Assembly (NCBI GenBank): GCA_902587025.1
Contig: CACIJJ010000008.1
Location: 1-36,887 of the forward strand
Direction: 5' to 3'
Source of the DNA: an uncultured Candidatus Actinomarina sp.
GTDB lineage: Bacteria > Actinomycetota > Acidimicrobiia > Actinomarinales > Actinomarinaceae
DNA: 36,887 nucleotides
The notes under the pieces are model-generated. The model saw only the letters and a program-made list of their open reading frames with translations, did no database searches and was not told the origin of the DNA. Made by a program: the position numbers and the translations under genes. Shown here one piece after another: positions 1 through 7,442 of the stretch (positions are counted from its first letter, which is position 1; every line of letters begins with the position of its first letter).

Positions 1-118
1 TACCAAGAAATATTATTCTATCTTTTAAAAGCCTTGAATAAATATCGAAAGCTCTTTCGCCTCTATTTGTGTTCTCAATAACTGTAGGTACAACATAATT
101 TGAAGGCTCTTTTTTCAT
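1..118 (-). CDS. clpP: ATP-dependent Clp protease proteolytic subunit, N-terminal fragment
   Basis: The first 39 codons of ClpP, the serine-protease core that pairs with ClpX/ClpC to degrade unfolded or tagged cytoplasmic proteins. The sequence shows the family's N-terminal signature, [20 protein letters not shown] followed by [11 protein letters not shown]. The gene starts with ATG at 118, one base past the tig stop codon, and runs off the left edge of the window. The catalytic Ser/His/Asp region is outside the window and cannot be checked. The tig-clpP order is the usual bacterial one and suggests co-transcription. Identification is confident despite the short length. Confidence 0.93.
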   Translation of the reverse strand, partial: MKKEPSNYVVPTVIENTNRGERAFDIYSRLLKDRIIFLG

Positions 119-119
119 G

Positions 120-1436
120 TTATTCTTCCTCTCTTGTAACTGTATCTTGATTGTACACATCTTGAAGATATACTTTTTCACCATTTTGGTCAACTGAGCT
201 TCCGGACTTCAAAACATGCAACATAGCCTTATTTCTCAGTGATTCAGCCTCTAAATTTAATCTACGAGTAGAAATTTCAACTTCATCATCACTATCCAGA
301 GTCTTTAAATGTTCCTCGATAAGATCTGTGTCTTCTTTTTCCAATTTGAGATCTAACTCCTCAATAACCTTATCCAATATAACTACCATTGTTAAATTTC
401 TTGTTGCCTGCTTGTTCAAATCATCCCTTAAAGCTTCTTCAGTTAAGCCAGTGACTTGAAAATAGTCTTCCATTTTTATATTATTTTGAGCTAATTCGGC
501 AATAAAATTTTGAAGAATACTGTCCATTTCTGCAATCACTAATTGTTCGGGTAAGGCTATTTTGGCCTCTTCAATCAATTTATTTGTTAGTTCGGCTTGA
601 TACTGAGAAGCAACTTGTCTTTTTTTTATCATCTCAATATTTTTTTCTAGTTCTTCCCTTAAGTGTTTAATATCATCAAATTCTGTCGTGTCAGAAACCC
701 ATTCATCGGTAAATTCAGGAAGAATCTTTTCCCTGACTTCTTTCACTAAAACTGTTATCTCAACATCTTCTAGCTGTAATTGTGGAATATTATCGTTAAA
801 TTTAACAATTGCTCCTGGCGAAACGCCAATCAACTTTGAATCAAGCTGTTGGGTAAGCATATTTGTACCAACTTCGTATAGGTAATCGTTGTATACAAAG
901 TCTTTTACCTCTTCTCCGTTTTTGCTTCCTGAAATATTGACCAATCCATAATCTCCATTATCTAGAGACCTTTCAACTTTTGATACTTCAGCAAATTGTG
1001 ATCGGACTCTATCAATTTGATCATCCATTTCTTCATCTGTAGGTTTTATGGATTCAACTTCAACTTCTTGATCTAATTTAGGAAGTTTTGATAGTACAGG
1101 CCAAAGAGTAATTAGTACCTCAATCTCATAATTTTTATCTTTCTTCTCTATCTTTTTAATAACTGGTCTTGTAGCTGGATTTATTTCTTCATCTTTTAAA
1201 ATCGTGAAGAGATTTTCTGGAAGATACATCTCAATTGCCTCTTCATTGATTGCATCTTCTCCAACCTCTCTGGTAACTATGTTTGCTGGTATTTTTCCAG
1301 GTCTGAACCCTTTAATATTTAAATTTTTTGATATTTTATTTATTGCCTCATTCTTATACTGTTCAAGATCTTGGAAATCAACTTTTATATCAAGTTGTTT
1401 TTCAAAATCACCGGCATTCTTTACTTTATATTTCAA
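120..1436 (-). CDS. tig: Trigger factor, ribosome-associated chaperone and peptidyl-prolyl isomerase
   Basis: Trigger factor binds the ribosome exit tunnel and folds nascent chains in the cytoplasm. The N-terminal domain carries the ribosome-binding signature GFRPGKIP near residue 45. A shortened FKBP-like middle domain and the helical arms ([21 protein letters not shown] and following residues) come after it. I start the gene at the TTG at 1436, giving 438 aa, the usual family length. An AGGAG stands 5 bases upstream, and a longer ATG reading from 1499 would merely translate the tRNA-His gene. It sits 18 nt downstream of that tRNA and 1 nt before clpP. The tRNAs, tig and clpP are therefore probably on one transcript that is cut by tRNA processing. 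Confidence 0.95.
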   Translation of the reverse strand: MKYKVKNAGDFEKQLDIKVDFQDLEQYKNEAINKISKNLNIKGFRPGKIPANIVTREVGEDAINEEAIEMYLPENLFTILKDEEINPATRPVIKKIEKKDKNYEIEVLITLWPVLSKLPKLDQEVEVESIKPTDEEMDDQIDRVRSQFAEVSKVERSLDNGDYGLVNISGSKNGEEVKDFVYNDYLYEVGTNMLTQQLDSKLIGVSPGAIVKFNDNIPQLQLEDVEITVLVKEVREKILPEFTDEWVSDTTEFDDIKHLREELEKNIEMIKKRQVASQYQAELTNKLIEEAKIALPEQLVIAEMDSILQNFIAELAQNNIKMEDYFQVTGLTEEALRDDLNKQATRNLTMVVILDKVIEELDLKLEKEDTDLIEEHLKTLDSDDEVEISTRRLNLEAESLRNKAMLHVLKSGSSVDQNGEKVYLQDVYNQDTVTREEE

Positions 1437-1440
1437 TTGT

Positions 1441-1446
1441 TCTCCT
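1441..1446 (-). promoter_or_regulatory. Shine-Dalgarno site that fixes the TTG start of tig
   Basis: The minus strand reads AGGAGA, four bases before a TTG codon at 1436. The site lies only 8 nt beyond the encoded CCA end of tRNA-His, so maturation of that tRNA would leave the tig mRNA with a very short leader beginning just before its ribosome-binding site. Confidence 0.75.
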
Positions 1447-1454
1447 AAATAAGG

Positions 1455-1533
1455 TGGGGTGACCGACGGGATTCGAACCCGCGACCTCCTGGACCACAAC
1501 CAGGCGCTCTAACCAAACTGAGCTACGATCACC
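1455..1533 (-). tRNA. tRNA-His (GTG)
   Basis: A full cloverleaf on the minus strand. The acceptor stem GTGATCG/CGGTCAC is extended by the extra G-1 opposite C73 that marks tRNA-His. The anticodon is GTG in a CCTGG/CCAGG stem, and the T-loop is TTCGAAT. A CCA end is encoded at 1455-1457, unlike the neighbouring tRNAs. It is the last tRNA of the Pro-Gly-Arg-His cluster before tig. Confidence 0.95.
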
Positions 1534-1537
1534 ACGG

Positions 1538-1611
1538 CGCTCTCGATAGGACTCGAACCTATAACCTACAGATTAGAAGTCTGTTGCTCTATCCATTTGA
1601 GCTACGAGAGC
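1538..1611 (-). tRNA. tRNA-Arg (TCT)
   Basis: Cloverleaf on the minus strand with acceptor GCTCTCG/CGAGAGC, anticodon stem ACAGA/TCTGT around a loop with anticodon TCT (reads AGA/AGG), and T-loop TTCGAGT. The discriminator base is G and no CCA is encoded. Four bases separate it from tRNA-His. Confidence 0.94.
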
Positions 1612-1617
1612 CTCTCG

Positions 1618-1688
1618 AGCGGGTGAAGGGAATCGAACCCTCATAGCCAGCTTGGAAGGCTGGAGCTTTGCCATTAAGCTACACCCGC
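1618..1688 (-). tRNA. tRNA-Gly (TCC)
   Basis: Cloverleaf on the minus strand with acceptor GCGGGTG/CACCCGC, anticodon stem CCAGC/GCTGG around anticodon TCC (reads GGA/GGG), and T-loop TTCGATT. No CCA is encoded. It belongs to the Pro-Gly-Arg-His cluster with spacers of 5-6 nt. Confidence 0.94.
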
Positions 1689-1693
1689 GCTAG

Positions 1694-1768
1694 TCGGGCT
1701 GGTGAGATTCGAACTCACGACCTCCTGCTCCCAAAGCAGGCGCTCTAGCCAAGCTGAGCCACAGCCCG
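1694..1768 (-). tRNA. tRNA-Pro (TGG)
   Basis: Cloverleaf on the minus strand with acceptor CGGGCTG/CAGCCCG, anticodon stem CCTGC/GCAGG around anticodon TGG (reads CCA and wobbles), and T-loop TTCGAAT. It is the first tRNA of the minus-strand cluster, so the promoter for Pro-Gly-Arg-His (and perhaps tig-clpP) should lie just right of it. Confidence 0.94.
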
Positions 1769-1779
1769 CACGTGTAATT

Positions 1780-1812
1780 ATTGTTCCATGATAACGCTTT
1801 TATGGAAACAAT
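1780..1812. repeat. Inverted repeat between two divergent tRNA operons
   Basis: ATTGTT-CCAT and ATGGAAACAAT form arms of about ten base pairs with one bulged base, separated by 12 nt. It sits in the 95-nt gap between the minus-strand Pro-Gly-Arg-His-tig series and the plus-strand Lys-Leu pair. This gap must hold both promoters. I see no U-tract, so an operator or chance symmetry is more likely than a terminator. Confidence 0.35.
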
Positions 1813-1863
1813 AAATCAAAAAATTTATAGTTAAGTATTATGAGTTAAGTTAATCTGTAAAAA

Positions 1864-1936
1864 GGGTCGCTAGCTCAATTGGCAGAGCAACGGACTCTTA
1901 ATCCGCAGGTTCGGGGTTCAAGTCCCCGGCGACCCA
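1864..1936 (+). tRNA. tRNA-Lys (CTT)
   Basis: Cloverleaf on the plus strand with acceptor GGGTCGC/GCGACCC, anticodon stem ACGGA/TCCGC around anticodon CTT (reads AAG), and T-loop TTCAAGT. The discriminator is A and no CCA is encoded. It is 11 nt upstream of tRNA-Leu and divergent from the Pro cluster. Confidence 0.95.
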
Positions 1937-1947
1937 CGCGACATTTA

Positions 1948-2030
1948 GCGGATGTGGCGGAACTGGTAGACGCGCTAGATTTAGGATCTAGTGAGCTTTG
2001 CTCGTGGAGGTTCGAGTCCTCTCATCCGCA
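1948..2030 (+). tRNA. tRNA-Leu (TAG)
   Basis: Class II tRNA on the plus strand. Acceptor GCGGATG/CATCCGC, anticodon stem CTAGA/TCTAG around anticodon TAG (reads CTA/CTG), a long variable arm typical of Leu, and T-loop TTCGAGT. Its end is 7 nt from the stop codon of the converging thioesterase gene. Confidence 0.95.
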
Positions 2031-2037
2031 CAAATAG

Positions 2038-2526
2038 TTAGAAAATCTGAACAACAAGTTCAGTGGATGAAGCTGTAGCTAAAAGTTTTCTGTTCATGTC
2101 TCTTAGCTCTCCTGTTACAAAAATAACTTTTCTACCTAATTTATCTATTCTTCCGGTTGCTACAATCTCACCAGTGTCCACAGTTATCTGACTTAGATAA
2201 TTAACTTTAATATCAGTCGTTAAAGCAATAAATCCTTTATCCAAATTACATTGAGCTGAGATGCTGTTGCATGAGTCAAGAAGTGTAGCTGCAAGACCTC
2301 CGTGGACACTTCCAATTGGGTTATAGTGATATTCCGCTGGTTTACAGTAGAAAGAGGTATGGCCGTCATCATCTATTTCGATTTTTGAAAATCCCATTAA
2401 TGAACCAATGCCTGATGAGTCTGGTGGTAGTTCTCTTAAATACTCTCTTCGACCTTCTTTGTCCAGATTTAATAGAGTTTCTGCAACGTCTTTAGGTGGA
2501 TCCCAGGAATGAGTTCTCTCACTCAT
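2038..2526 (-). CDS. PaaI-type hotdog-fold acyl-CoA thioesterase
   Basis: A 162-aa single-domain hotdog protein that probably hydrolyses small acyl- or aryl-CoA thioesters in the cytoplasm. The PaaI/4HBT active-site signature is clear at about residues 71-87 (NPIGSVHGGLAATLLDSC), with the conserved His-Gly-Gly and the acidic residue of the central helix. The first 45 residues are a hydrophilic extension. The start overlaps the acs stop by 8 nt, so it is translationally coupled to acetyl-CoA synthetase. A role in relieving acyl-CoA build-up is plausible, but the true substrate cannot be read from the sequence. Confidence 0.8.
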   Translation of the reverse strand: MSERTHSWDPPKDVAETLLNLDKEGRREYLRELPPDSSGIGSLMGFSKIEIDDDGHTSFYCKPAEYHYNPIGSVHGGLAATLLDSCNSISAQCNLDKGFIALTTDIKVNYLSQITVDTGEIVATGRIDKLGRKVIFVTGELRDMNRKLLATASSTELVVQIF

Positions 2527-4465
2527 CTCTTGACTCGGAAGATCTTGTTTGGAGCTCTGAAACTATATCTGCATTCGCTAATGTTGTGACATCACCAAGT
2601 TTTCTTTCCTCAGATATATCTTTTAATAATCTTCGCATAATTTTTCCACTTCTTGTCTTAGGAAGATCATTTGTTATAACTATACTTTTTGGTTTTGCAA
2701 TTGGTCCAATTTTATCGCTTACATGTTGTCTTAATGTTGAAATTAGCTCTTCGTTTCCTTCGTAACCACCAATTAAAGTAACAAAGGCGGCAATAGCCTC
2801 ACCAGAAATCTCATCAGCTCTCCCAATTACAGCTGCTTCAGCAACTGATTCATGTGCTACAAGCGCACTCTCTACCTCAGCTGTTGAAATTCTATGGCCG
2901 GAGATATTCATAACATCATCAACTCTTCCTAGAAGCCAGAAGTATCCATCATCATCATATTTTGCCCCATCTCCTGCAAAATACATCCCGTCATACTTTG
3001 ACCAATAAGTATCGATATATCTTTTCTCATCACCAAATACTGTTCTAAGCATTGATGGCCAAGGTGATTTTACTGCTAAATATCCCCCCTCACCTTTTGA
3101 AACTTCAATTCCATTTTCATCAACAACAACTGCATCTATGCCTGGCATTGGACCACATGCTGACCCCGGTTTAGTACTCGTAATGCCTGGCAGAGGTGTA
3201 ATCATTATTGAACCAGTCTCCGTCTGCCACCATGTATCTACAATTGCACATGATTCATTTCCTATGTTTTCGTGGTACCACATCCAGGCTTCTGGATTTA
3301 TTGGCTCACCAACAGTACCTAACAATCTGAGTGACGTTAAGTCATGTGCTTGTGGATGCTCAACTCCCCACTTCATGAAAGCTCTAATTGCAGTTGGGGC
3401 AGTATAAAATATATTTACTTTATATTTTTCAACGATACTCCATAATCTTTTTTCATCTGGTGCGTTTGGTGCACCCTCATACATAACGCTTGTTGTTTTG
3501 TTTGCTAAAGGTCCATACACAATATAACTATGACCTGTCACCCAACCACAGTCTGCGGCACACCAATAGATGTCATCTTCCTTTACATCAAATACTGCAG
3601 AATGTGTTGTAGTAACACCAGTAAGATATCCAGCCTGTGTGTGGACGATTCCTTTTGGTTTAGCTGTTGTACCTGATGTATAGAGAATATATAACATGTC
3701 CTCTGCGTTCATTACTTCAGGTTCACAATCAGCTTCCTGCTTATCTACAAGTTCGCTATACCAATAGTCTCTACCATCAACCATGGTTACATCATTCTCA
3801 GTTCTCTTTACAACTATTACGCTCTCTATATGATCGGTAAGCTTTAGGGAGTCATCCACATTCTGTTTTAAAGGAACTATGTCTCCCCTTCTCCAAGCAC
3901 CATCTGCTGTAATTACAACTTTTGCTTCGGCATCATTAATTCTGTCAGCTAGAGCTTCTGCAGAAAAACCTCCGAATACCACAGAATGGACGGCACCTAT
4001 TCTTGCGCAGGCGAGCATAGAGATCACAATCTCAGGTGTCATACCAAGGTAAATTGCGATTCTATCACCTTTCTTAACATCAAGCTCTTTAAGGCCATTT
4101 GAAAGCTTACAGACTCTCTCATAAAGATCTTTATAGGTTATTTCTTGAGAGTCTCCTGGTTCTCCCTCCCAGTAGAAAGCAATTCTGTCTCCATCAGTTT
4201 CTAAATGTCGGTCAAGACAATTGTATGCGAGGTTGAGTTCTCCATCCTTAAACCATTTATAGAAAGGTGCATCTGAGTCGTCCAAAATCTCTTTGGGTTC
4301 TTTGTACCAGGTGATTCTCTCTAAAGCTTGTTTTTGCCAGTAAGCAAGTCTATCTTCATTTGCTAGGTCAAACCATTCTTGTGTAGCGTTTGCATTCTCT
4401 ACAATGCTCGATGGAGGGTCAAAAGTTCTATCTTCTCCAAGTAAATTTTCAATTTTTTCAGACAT
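2519..4465 (-). CDS. acs: Acetyl-CoA synthetase (AMP-forming)
   Basis: Converts acetate, ATP and CoA to acetyl-CoA through acetyl-AMP. At 648 aa it has the normal length. Visible ANL-superfamily motifs are the phosphate loop YTSGTTAKPKG (262-272), WWQTETG (412-418), the hinge GRVDDVMNISGHR (513-525), and SGK with Lys608, the catalytic lysine that is acetylated in regulated homologues. The phosphate loop has Ala where most homologues have Gly (TGKPKG), a mild oddity. It lies 31 nt after cimA and overlaps the thioesterase. Promoter control was not identified; expression may continue from cimA. Confidence 0.96.
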   Translation of the reverse strand: MSEKIENLLGEDRTFDPPSSIVENANATQEWFDLANEDRLAYWQKQALERITWYKEPKEILDDSDAPFYKWFKDGELNLAYNCLDRHLETDGDRIAFYWEGEPGDSQEITYKDLYERVCKLSNGLKELDVKKGDRIAIYLGMTPEIVISMLACARIGAVHSVVFGGFSAEALADRINDAEAKVVITADGAWRRGDIVPLKQNVDDSLKLTDHIESVIVVKRTENDVTMVDGRDYWYSELVDKQEADCEPEVMNAEDMLYILYTSGTTAKPKGIVHTQAGYLTGVTTTHSAVFDVKEDDIYWCAADCGWVTGHSYIVYGPLANKTTSVMYEGAPNAPDEKRLWSIVEKYKVNIFYTAPTAIRAFMKWGVEHPQAHDLTSLRLLGTVGEPINPEAWMWYHENIGNESCAIVDTWWQTETGSIMITPLPGITSTKPGSACGPMPGIDAVVVDENGIEVSKGEGGYLAVKSPWPSMLRTVFGDEKRYIDTYWSKYDGMYFAGDGAKYDDDGYFWLLGRVDDVMNISGHRISTAEVESALVAHESVAEAAVIGRADEISGEAIAAFVTLIGGYEGNEELISTLRQHVSDKIGPIAKPKSIVITNDLPKTRSGKIMRRLLKDISEERKLGDVTTLANADIVSELQTRSSESRDE

Positions 4466-4496
4466 TTTTTAATTACCTAACGTAATTATAAAAATT

Positions 4497-6059
4497 TTAT
4501 GATGAACTTTCCATAAAATAATAATTAAAGCCATCACATAAAGCATTCCAAGATGCATTAATTATATTTTCGTGAACACCAATAGTGCTCCAATTTATCT
4601 CGCCATCTGTAAATTCAACGAGAACTCTCGTTTTTGCCTCAGTTCCATCTGAAGAGTCAATGATTCTCACTTTATAGTCAGTTAATTTAATCTTATCTAC
4701 ATCCGGATAGTTCTTATTCAAGGCAGATTTCAAAGCTTTATTTAAAGCATCGACAGGACCAACTCCCTCTCCTGTTGTAACGAATCTTTCTTCATCTACA
4801 GATATTTTACAAACAGCTTCTGAAACAACGTTTTCAGAGTTTCTTCTTTCCGAATACACTCTGAAGCTTTCAAAATCAAAAAAAGATGGCTCTTCTCCTT
4901 TGATCTTTTTCATTAATAAATAAAGAGAACCATCAGCAGCCTCAAACTGAAACCCTTGATATTCAAGATCTTGTACTTGCTCAATAAGATTTTTTGCATC
5001 ATCATTTGTAAGTTCGATTCCAAATTCTTTTGCTTTAGTAATTACACTTGCTCTTCCAGCTAACTCAGAAACAGTAGTTCTTGTGTAGTTTCCTACCTGA
5101 CTAGCATTTATGTGCTCATAGAGAGTATTGTCTTTTGACATACCGGAAGCATGAAGTCCTGCCTTATGTGTGAAGGCAGATGAACCAACATAAGGATGTC
5201 TTGAGTCAATAGCGATATTTACTAATTCCGCAATATGATTTGCTATAGGAGTTAGTTTTTCAAGTGACTCTTCAGGCACTGTCTCAAAGTCCATTTTTAA
5301 AGAGAGGTTAGGAATAAGAGTACAAAGATCTGCATTACCAGTACGCTCGCCATAACCATTCATAGTCCCTTGAACATGTTCCACACCAAGGTTGACTGCA
5401 GCCAAAGAGTTTGTAACTGCACATCCATTGTCATTTTGAAAGTGAACGCCAAATGATTGATCGGGGTACTTTTCTACAATTGGCGTTAAAAGATCTGTGA
5501 CCTCATGTGGAAGTGTTCCTCCATTGGTGTCACAAAATATAAAACAATCAACGTCCTCTTTTACTACTGCATCTAAAATTTTCAAAGTAGTATCTGAATC
5601 CTCTTTCAAACCATCAAAGAAATGTTCTGCATCAAAAAATACTTTTCGTCCATTATCTTTTAGATATTTAACGGTGTCTGTAGCCATTAGAATCGCACTG
5701 TCTACATCAGTCTCCAAAGCCTTTGTAATGTGGAGATTGGATGATTTACCTACAATACAGACATACTCTGTTTCAGAATCAATAAGTGCCTGTACTTGTG
5801 GATCGTCTTCAACTTTTACATTTAATTTTCTAGTAGAACCAAAACTAACTAATTTTGCATTCTCAAGCTTTAAATCTTTTTTTGCTTTATCAAAAAACTC
5901 TTTTTCCTTAGGTGATGCTCCAGGCCATCCACCTTCAATATAATCAACACCCAACTCGTCAATTAACTTTGCAATAGCTAATTTATCCTTTACTGATGGG
6001 GAGATTCCCTCCTGTTGAAACCCATCTCTAAGTGTCGTATCAAATATGTCTATCTTCAT
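4497..6059 (-). CDS. cimA: (R)-citramalate synthase
   Basis: Condenses pyruvate and acetyl-CoA to (R)-citramalate, the first step of the threonine-independent route to isoleucine. The sequence is a LeuA-type TIM-barrel enzyme with the CimA-style opening FDTTLRDGFQQEG (6-18), the metal/active-site stretch GTMNGYGERTGNADL, the HKAGLHASG motif and a C-terminal LeuA regulatory domain. I start it at the ATG at 6059, giving 520 aa, because GGAAGA stands just upstream. An earlier ATG at 6089 lies inside the attenuator stem. The family is distinguished from 2-isopropylmalate synthase by its N-terminal signature. It is preceded by an Ile-codon leader peptide and a terminator hairpin, consistent with control by isoleucine. 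Confidence 0.93.
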   Translation of the reverse strand: MKIDIFDTTLRDGFQQEGISPSVKDKLAIAKLIDELGVDYIEGGWPGASPKEKEFFDKAKKDLKLENAKLVSFGSTRKLNVKVEDDPQVQALIDSETEYVCIVGKSSNLHITKALETDVDSAILMATDTVKYLKDNGRKVFFDAEHFFDGLKEDSDTTLKILDAVVKEDVDCFIFCDTNGGTLPHEVTDLLTPIVEKYPDQSFGVHFQNDNGCAVTNSLAAVNLGVEHVQGTMNGYGERTGNADLCTLIPNLSLKMDFETVPEESLEKLTPIANHIAELVNIAIDSRHPYVGSSAFTHKAGLHASGMSKDNTLYEHINASQVGNYTRTTVSELAGRASVITKAKEFGIELTNDDAKNLIEQVQDLEYQGFQFEAADGSLYLLMKKIKGEEPSFFDFESFRVYSERRNSENVVSEAVCKISVDEERFVTTGEGVGPVDALNKALKSALNKNYPDVDKIKLTDYKVRIIDSSDGTEAKTRVLVEFTDGEINWSTIGVHENIINASWNALCDGFNYYFMESSS

Positions 6060-6071
6060 TCGTCTTCTTCC

Positions 6072-6098
6072 AAAAAAAAACCCCTGCAACGCAAGGGT
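6072..6098 (-). terminator. Intrinsic terminator in the cimA leader (attenuator)
   Basis: On the minus strand a hairpin of CCCT, a bulged T, GC, a GTT loop, then GC-AGGG is followed directly by nine Us. It ends about 13 nt before the cimA start codon. A terminator in front of a gene and behind a short peptide ORF is the layout of transcription attenuation. The GCGTTGC loop region shares CGTTG with the preceding hairpin, so the upstream CAACG could pair with either copy. Confidence 0.65.
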
Positions 6099-6119
6099 AA
6101 CAACGATAAGTTCGTTGTT
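6099..6119 (-). promoter_or_regulatory. Leader hairpin upstream of the cimA attenuator
   Basis: AACAACG and CGTTGTT form a perfect 7-bp stem with a 7-nt loop on the minus strand. It starts 2 nt after the stop codon of the Ile-rich mini-ORF and ends right before the terminator stem. A ribosome on the leader ORF would cover its 5' arm. Confidence 0.55.
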
Positions 6120-6120
6120 C

Positions 6121-6147
6121 TTAAATAATAATTATGAAATTAATCAT
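6121..6147 (-). CDS. Isoleucine-rich leader peptide MINFIIII (putative)
   Basis: ATG followed by ATT AAT TTC ATA ATT ATT ATT and TAA: eight residues, five of them isoleucine, four in a row, including the rare-type ATA codon. It ends 61 nt before cimA, whose product starts isoleucine synthesis, and is followed at once by a hairpin and a U-tract terminator. There is no Shine-Dalgarno site, but a -10-like TATTAT ends 7 nt before the A of ATG, so translation of a leaderless transcript is plausible. AT-rich sequence makes ATT codons common, so the call rests on context rather than on length. Confidence 0.5.
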   Translation of the reverse strand: MINFIIII

Positions 6148-6153
6148 GAATTC

Positions 6154-6181
6154 ATAATAGTTTCGATAATTTGCTTGTCTA
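6154..6181 (-). promoter_or_regulatory. Sigma-70-type promoter for the cimA leader
   Basis: Minus strand TAGACA (6181-6176), a 16-nt spacer, then TATTAT (6159-6154). Each hexamer matches the consensus at five of six positions. The expected start point falls on or next to the ATG of the leader peptide at 6147. It sits in the 13-40 nt just past the rdgB stop codon, so cimA can be controlled separately from the genes upstream. Confidence 0.55.
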
Positions 6182-6193
6182 CAAAAAATATAT

Positions 6194-6766
6194 TTATTCT
6201 TTGAATGTCTCACTCAATAACATGAACATTTTCTCTGTTGCGATTTTCCTGTGACTGATCTTTGTCTTCTCCTCAAAACTTAGCTCTGCAAGAGTTTTAC
6301 CATCTACTTCAAAAACTGGATCATAGCCAAATCCATTATCTCCTCTTGGTGATGTAGTAATCCTACCTGGTAGAATTCCCTCAGTATCTAGACGATTGTT
6401 CCCATCAAAAAAATACAACACTGTTTGAAAAAAGGCATTTCTATTATCTTCATTTTCCAAATTAATAAGCAGTTTTTGAATATTGTCTTCTGCTGTTGCA
6501 GTTTCACCTGCATATCTTGCTGTTTTTACTCCAGGCTCATTATTTAGAGCCTCTACAAATAATCCAGAGTCATCTGAGATAACAGGGACATTATGTTTTT
6601 CAAAAATCTCTTCTGATTTTTTCTGAGCATTACCAATGATCGTATCTCTATCTTCGACAACATCTTCTAAACTATCATCGAAAATAATTTCAAAATCTGA
6701 ATCTGAAAAGATTTCTTTAATTTCTTCGAATTTGTTTTTATTTTTACTGGCAAATAAAATTTTCAT
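6194..6766 (-). CDS. rdgB: XTP/dITP pyrophosphatase (house-cleaning nucleotide hydrolase)
   Basis: Hydrolyses non-canonical purine triphosphates (dITP, XTP) to monophosphates so that they are not built into DNA or RNA. The 190-aa sequence carries the Ham1 family's opening FASKNKNKFEEI, the catalytic-base segment SDDSGLFVEAL near residue 65, the PGVKTARYAG segment, and the C-terminal SFEEKTKISHR substrate-binding motif. Length is normal. The start overlaps the rph stop by 4 nt (ATGA), the common rph-rdgB pairing. Confidence 0.94.
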   Translation of the reverse strand: MKILFASKNKNKFEEIKEIFSDSDFEIIFDDSLEDVVEDRDTIIGNAQKKSEEIFEKHNVPVISDDSGLFVEALNNEPGVKTARYAGETATAEDNIQKLLINLENEDNRNAFFQTVLYFFDGNNRLDTEGILPGRITTSPRGDNGFGYDPVFEVDGKTLAELSFEEKTKISHRKIATEKMFMLLSETFKE

Positions 6767-7431
6767 ACATTTTTCTGTACGTCGAAAACTTTATTTACCT
6801 CATCTTTAGTCATCTCAAAAAGCTTGTCTAAGTCTTCCTTTGAGAATGGTTTCTGTTCAGCAGTTCCTTGAATTTCTAGAATTTCGAAATTGTCATTGAG
6901 AACAAGGTTTAAATCCACTTCAGCACTTGAATCTTTTTCATAATCTAGATCTGCGATAAATTCTCCATCGACAATCCCTACTGACAAAGCTGCAATCTGG
7001 TTTGTTAGTGGATTCTGCACTAATTTCTTTTGTTCAACGAGATTATTGAATGTTTCATTAAGAGCGATCCAAGCACCATTAATTGAGGCCGTTCTTGTAC
7101 CTCCATCAGCATCTAGCACATCACAATCAACGGTTACTAAAAAACCATTGAGTATTGCGAGGTCACAAACTGATCTGAGTGACCTACCTATTAATCTTGA
7201 GATTTCTTTTGATCTTCCACCTTCGAATGATTTCCTTGATATTCTCTGATCTGAAGATCCAGGCAACATATTGTATTCTGCTGTTAACCAACCCTTATCA
7301 GAGTTTTCAAGCCATCTTGGGACCTTATCAGCAATGGAAACAGTAATCAAAACTTTCGTGTTTCCAGACTCATAGAGCACTGAAGTGTTTTCTGAATTAA
7401 TAAAATCTTTGGTTACTTTTATATCTCGCAT
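6763..7431 (-). CDS. rph: Ribonuclease PH
   Basis: Phosphorolytic 3'-5' exonuclease that trims tRNA 3' ends in the cytoplasm. It shows the RNase PH core: a start resembling MRDIKVTKDFI, TEYNMLPGS-like TAEYNMLPGSSDQR, the basic RSLRSVCDL segment, and DCDVLDADGGTRTASI, the phosphate- and metal-binding stretch. At 222 aa it is slightly short at the N terminus compared with the usual 235-240 aa: the common PGS/RP opening is missing. The ATG at 7431 is nonetheless the best start. It lies 11 nt after pdxH and overlaps rdgB by 4 nt. Confidence 0.93.
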   Translation of the reverse strand: MRDIKVTKDFINSENTSVLYESGNTKVLITVSIADKVPRWLENSDKGWLTAEYNMLPGSSDQRISRKSFEGGRSKEISRLIGRSLRSVCDLAILNGFLVTVDCDVLDADGGTRTASINGAWIALNETFNNLVEQKKLVQNPLTNQIAALSVGIVDGEFIADLDYEKDSSAEVDLNLVLNDNFEILEIQGTAEQKPFSKEDLDKLFEMTKDEVNKVFDVQKNV

Positions 7432-7442
7432 AAATCTATTTC

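Noticed and set aside
1437-1499. ATG start at 1499 for trigger factor
   Set aside because: The extra 21 codons translate the tRNA-His gene, and the TTG at 1436 has a good ribosome-binding site.
2519-4465. Ala for Gly in the acetyl-CoA synthetase phosphate loop as a sign of inactivation
   Set aside because: All other motifs including Lys608 are intact, and this loop position tolerates small residues.
6060-6089. ATG start at 6089 for citramalate synthase
   Set aside because: It lies in the terminator stem, has no ribosome-binding site, and precedes the conserved N terminus with ten unrelated residues.
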